Shown here piece after piece: positions 63,801 to 64,000 of a stretch of 64,000 bases of DNA. A program made the position numbers and the translations under genes. Location of the stretch: assembly GCA_023053545.1 (NCBI GenBank), contig JAKZAN010000004.1, forward strand, positions 8,246,001-8,310,000, read 5' to 3'. The DNA is from Lepidurus packardi (Eukaryota; Arthropoda; Branchiopoda; Notostraca; Triopsidae). The notes below the pieces were generated by a model, which was not told the DNA's origin, ran no database searches, and was given only the letters and a program-made list of their open reading frames with translations. Numbering within the stretch: position 1 is the stretch's first letter; the number at the start of each line of letters is the position of its first letter.

Positions 63801-64000
63801 ACATAGGGTGAAGTCGTGCGAAACCGCGAGAGAAGAAATAATTAAGTGAAAAGCAGATTTCGTACCTGAACTCTGTCGTCGTTTCAGGGCAAGCTGGTCT
63901 TCGCGTTGTTTACGACGCATATCAGCCACTGCTTCTTGTTGGCGTCGGCGTTCGTTTTCGACCACGGCTTGGCGGAAACGTTGGCAAAAGCTAGCAAAAA
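54878..64000 (-). CDS. Formin C-terminal region (Form3/INF2-like), 5' part beyond window
   Basis: Actin-nucleating formins end their FH2 domain in a charged helix followed by a DAD/WH2 segment; this gene shows both. Exons: 64000-63866 (partial), 63717-63602, 63500-63305, 63156-63019, 62908-62620, 61992-61853, 61759-61631, 59089-58947, 58737-56353, 55324-55153, 55068-54878, all in phase, 1343 visible residues. The first exon reads FCQRFRQAVVENERRRQQEA, like the end of FH2. The second has NNVMDSLLFDIRTGFQMRK, like the autoregulatory/WH2 motif of INF2 and diaphanous formins. The rest is a disordered tail rich in Ser, Arg and Pro, with coiled-coil-like stretches (DTREREESKAKEIRRRLQEH). The end is Ser/Thr-rich, with a Gly10 run and the terminus TLQRPRVN. 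The donor at 56352 can be skipped, giving a shorter end (see separate entry). The formin call rests on two motifs recalled from memory; Form3/INF2 is the best guess. Confidence 0.7.
55325..56352 (-). other. Formin intron before the last two exons
   Basis: About 1 kb, with donor AAA|GTACGT and acceptor CGCAG. Its first 45 bp are coding in the alternative form. Nothing else is recognised. Confidence 0.5.
56308..56352 (-). CDS. Alternative C-terminus of the formin (read-through of donor)
   Basis: If the GTACGT donor at 56352-56347 is not used, the 2.4-kb exon continues for 14 codons (VRILFLEDEERDTL) to a stop at 56310-56308. This gives 1237 visible residues instead of 1343. ATTAAA on the minus strand at 56278-56273 could polyadenylate this form. 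Which form is used, or both, cannot be told from sequence. Confidence 0.5.
   Translation of the reverse strand, partial: VRILFLEDEERDTL
59303..59338 (+). promoter_or_regulatory. TATA box and initiator of the tyrosine-rich gene
   Basis: TATAAATA at 59303-59310 and an initiator-like TCAGA at 59334-59338 are spaced for a start near 59336. The ATG follows at 59404 after a purine-rich leader. This is an autonomous promoter inside a formin intron on the opposite strand. Confidence 0.7.
59404..61487 (+). CDS. Secreted tyrosine-rich repeat protein with chitin-binding ends, nested in formin intron
   Basis: Two exons, 59404-59464 and 59548-61487, encode 666 residues. A signal peptide (WSLVLVAFSLVSANLA) is followed by a complete peritrophin-A (CBM14/ChtBD2) domain with Cys 30, 42, 48, 58, 71 and 82. 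The middle (about 110-600) is eight repeats of about 60 residues. Each opens with a motif such as EETDRYY, runs through 20-30 residues almost all Tyr with Pro/Gly/Ser, and mostly closes in YYWR. A Pro/Arg linker follows (MPPMSPPALREGLP in repeats 4-6). Repeat 5 is Asp-rich. The C-terminus has five Cys (623, 630, 641, 654, 663) spaced like Cys2-6 of a second chitin-binding domain. The architecture suggests an extracellular matrix or cuticle protein that binds chitin and may cross-link through tyrosines; that role is inference. I recognise no named orthologue. Confidence 0.93.
59896..61239 (+). repeat. Tandem coding repeats (about 180 bp, eight copies)
   Basis: Diverged tandem units of mostly TAC/TAT codons separated by linkers. 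Copies 4, 5 and 6 share the most linker sequence (the MSPPALREGLP region), pointing to the most recent duplication. The reverse strand of the TAC/TAT blocks reads as Val-rich open frames that are not genes. Confidence 0.85.
61588..61593 (+). terminator. Poly(A) signal of the tyrosine-rich gene
   Basis: AATAAA about 100 bp past the stop codon and only 37 bp before the formin exon that begins at 61631. The nested transcript therefore just fits inside the host intron. Confidence 0.75.
61993..62619 (-). other. Formin intron, 627 bp
   Basis: Lies between the exons at 62908-62620 and 61992-61853. No coding sequence, RNA or repeat recognised. Confidence 0.6.

Noticed and set aside
1-64000. tRNA, rRNA, CRISPR array or bacterial operon features
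   Set aside because: No tRNA T-loop with a foldable cloverleaf, no rRNA-like block and no spaced direct-repeat array was seen; the window is intron-rich animal DNA.

Overview
The window is eukaryotic nuclear DNA, most likely from an arthropod. Five multi-exon genes of animal families and one nested gene can be read across canonical GT/AG introns, and every exon junction I placed keeps the reading frame. The Na+/K+-ATPase reads closest to insect sequences that I remember. A Dpr neuronal Ig protein and a peritrophin-type chitin-binding protein also point to arthropods. The very short introns (about 60 bp in Nup205) would suit a compact crustacean genome such as Daphnia, but that placement is inference.

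Layout, left to right. 1-2950 (-): 5' two thirds of a Na+/K+-ATPase alpha subunit, cut by the window edge, with a TATA/Inr core promoter just upstream. 3779-5026 (-): nucleoside diphosphate kinase (awd/NME), with a 538-bp non-autonomous hAT-like element in one intron. 5490-13044 (-): complete 29-exon Nup205. It shares a 142-bp bidirectional promoter with 13187-23331 (+), a complete 10-exon Rab escort protein (Rep/CHM). 27550-50904 (+): a Dpr-family two-Ig neuronal recognition protein with a 19-kb first coding intron. 54878-64000 (-): the C-terminal part of a formin (DAD/WH2-like segment and a long disordered tail; best guess Form3/INF2 type), cut by the right edge, with two alternative C-termini. 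59404-61487 (+): inside one formin intron, on the other strand, a secreted tyrosine-rich protein with chitin-binding ends and eight YYxYYPYYYY...WR repeats.

The genes do not form a pathway; this is an ordinary animal gene neighbourhood. Housekeeping genes (ion pump, NDP kinase, nucleoporin, Rab prenylation) are packed tightly at the left with tiny introns. The right half holds long-intron, probably tissue-specific genes. About 30 kb in the middle (23.3-46.7 kb) has no recognisable coding sequence and is rich in homopolymer G/C runs. The tyrosine-rich nested protein is the most unusual object in the window.

All exon boundaries were read by eye from splice signals, phase and protein similarity recalled from memory. 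No alignment or expression data were available.
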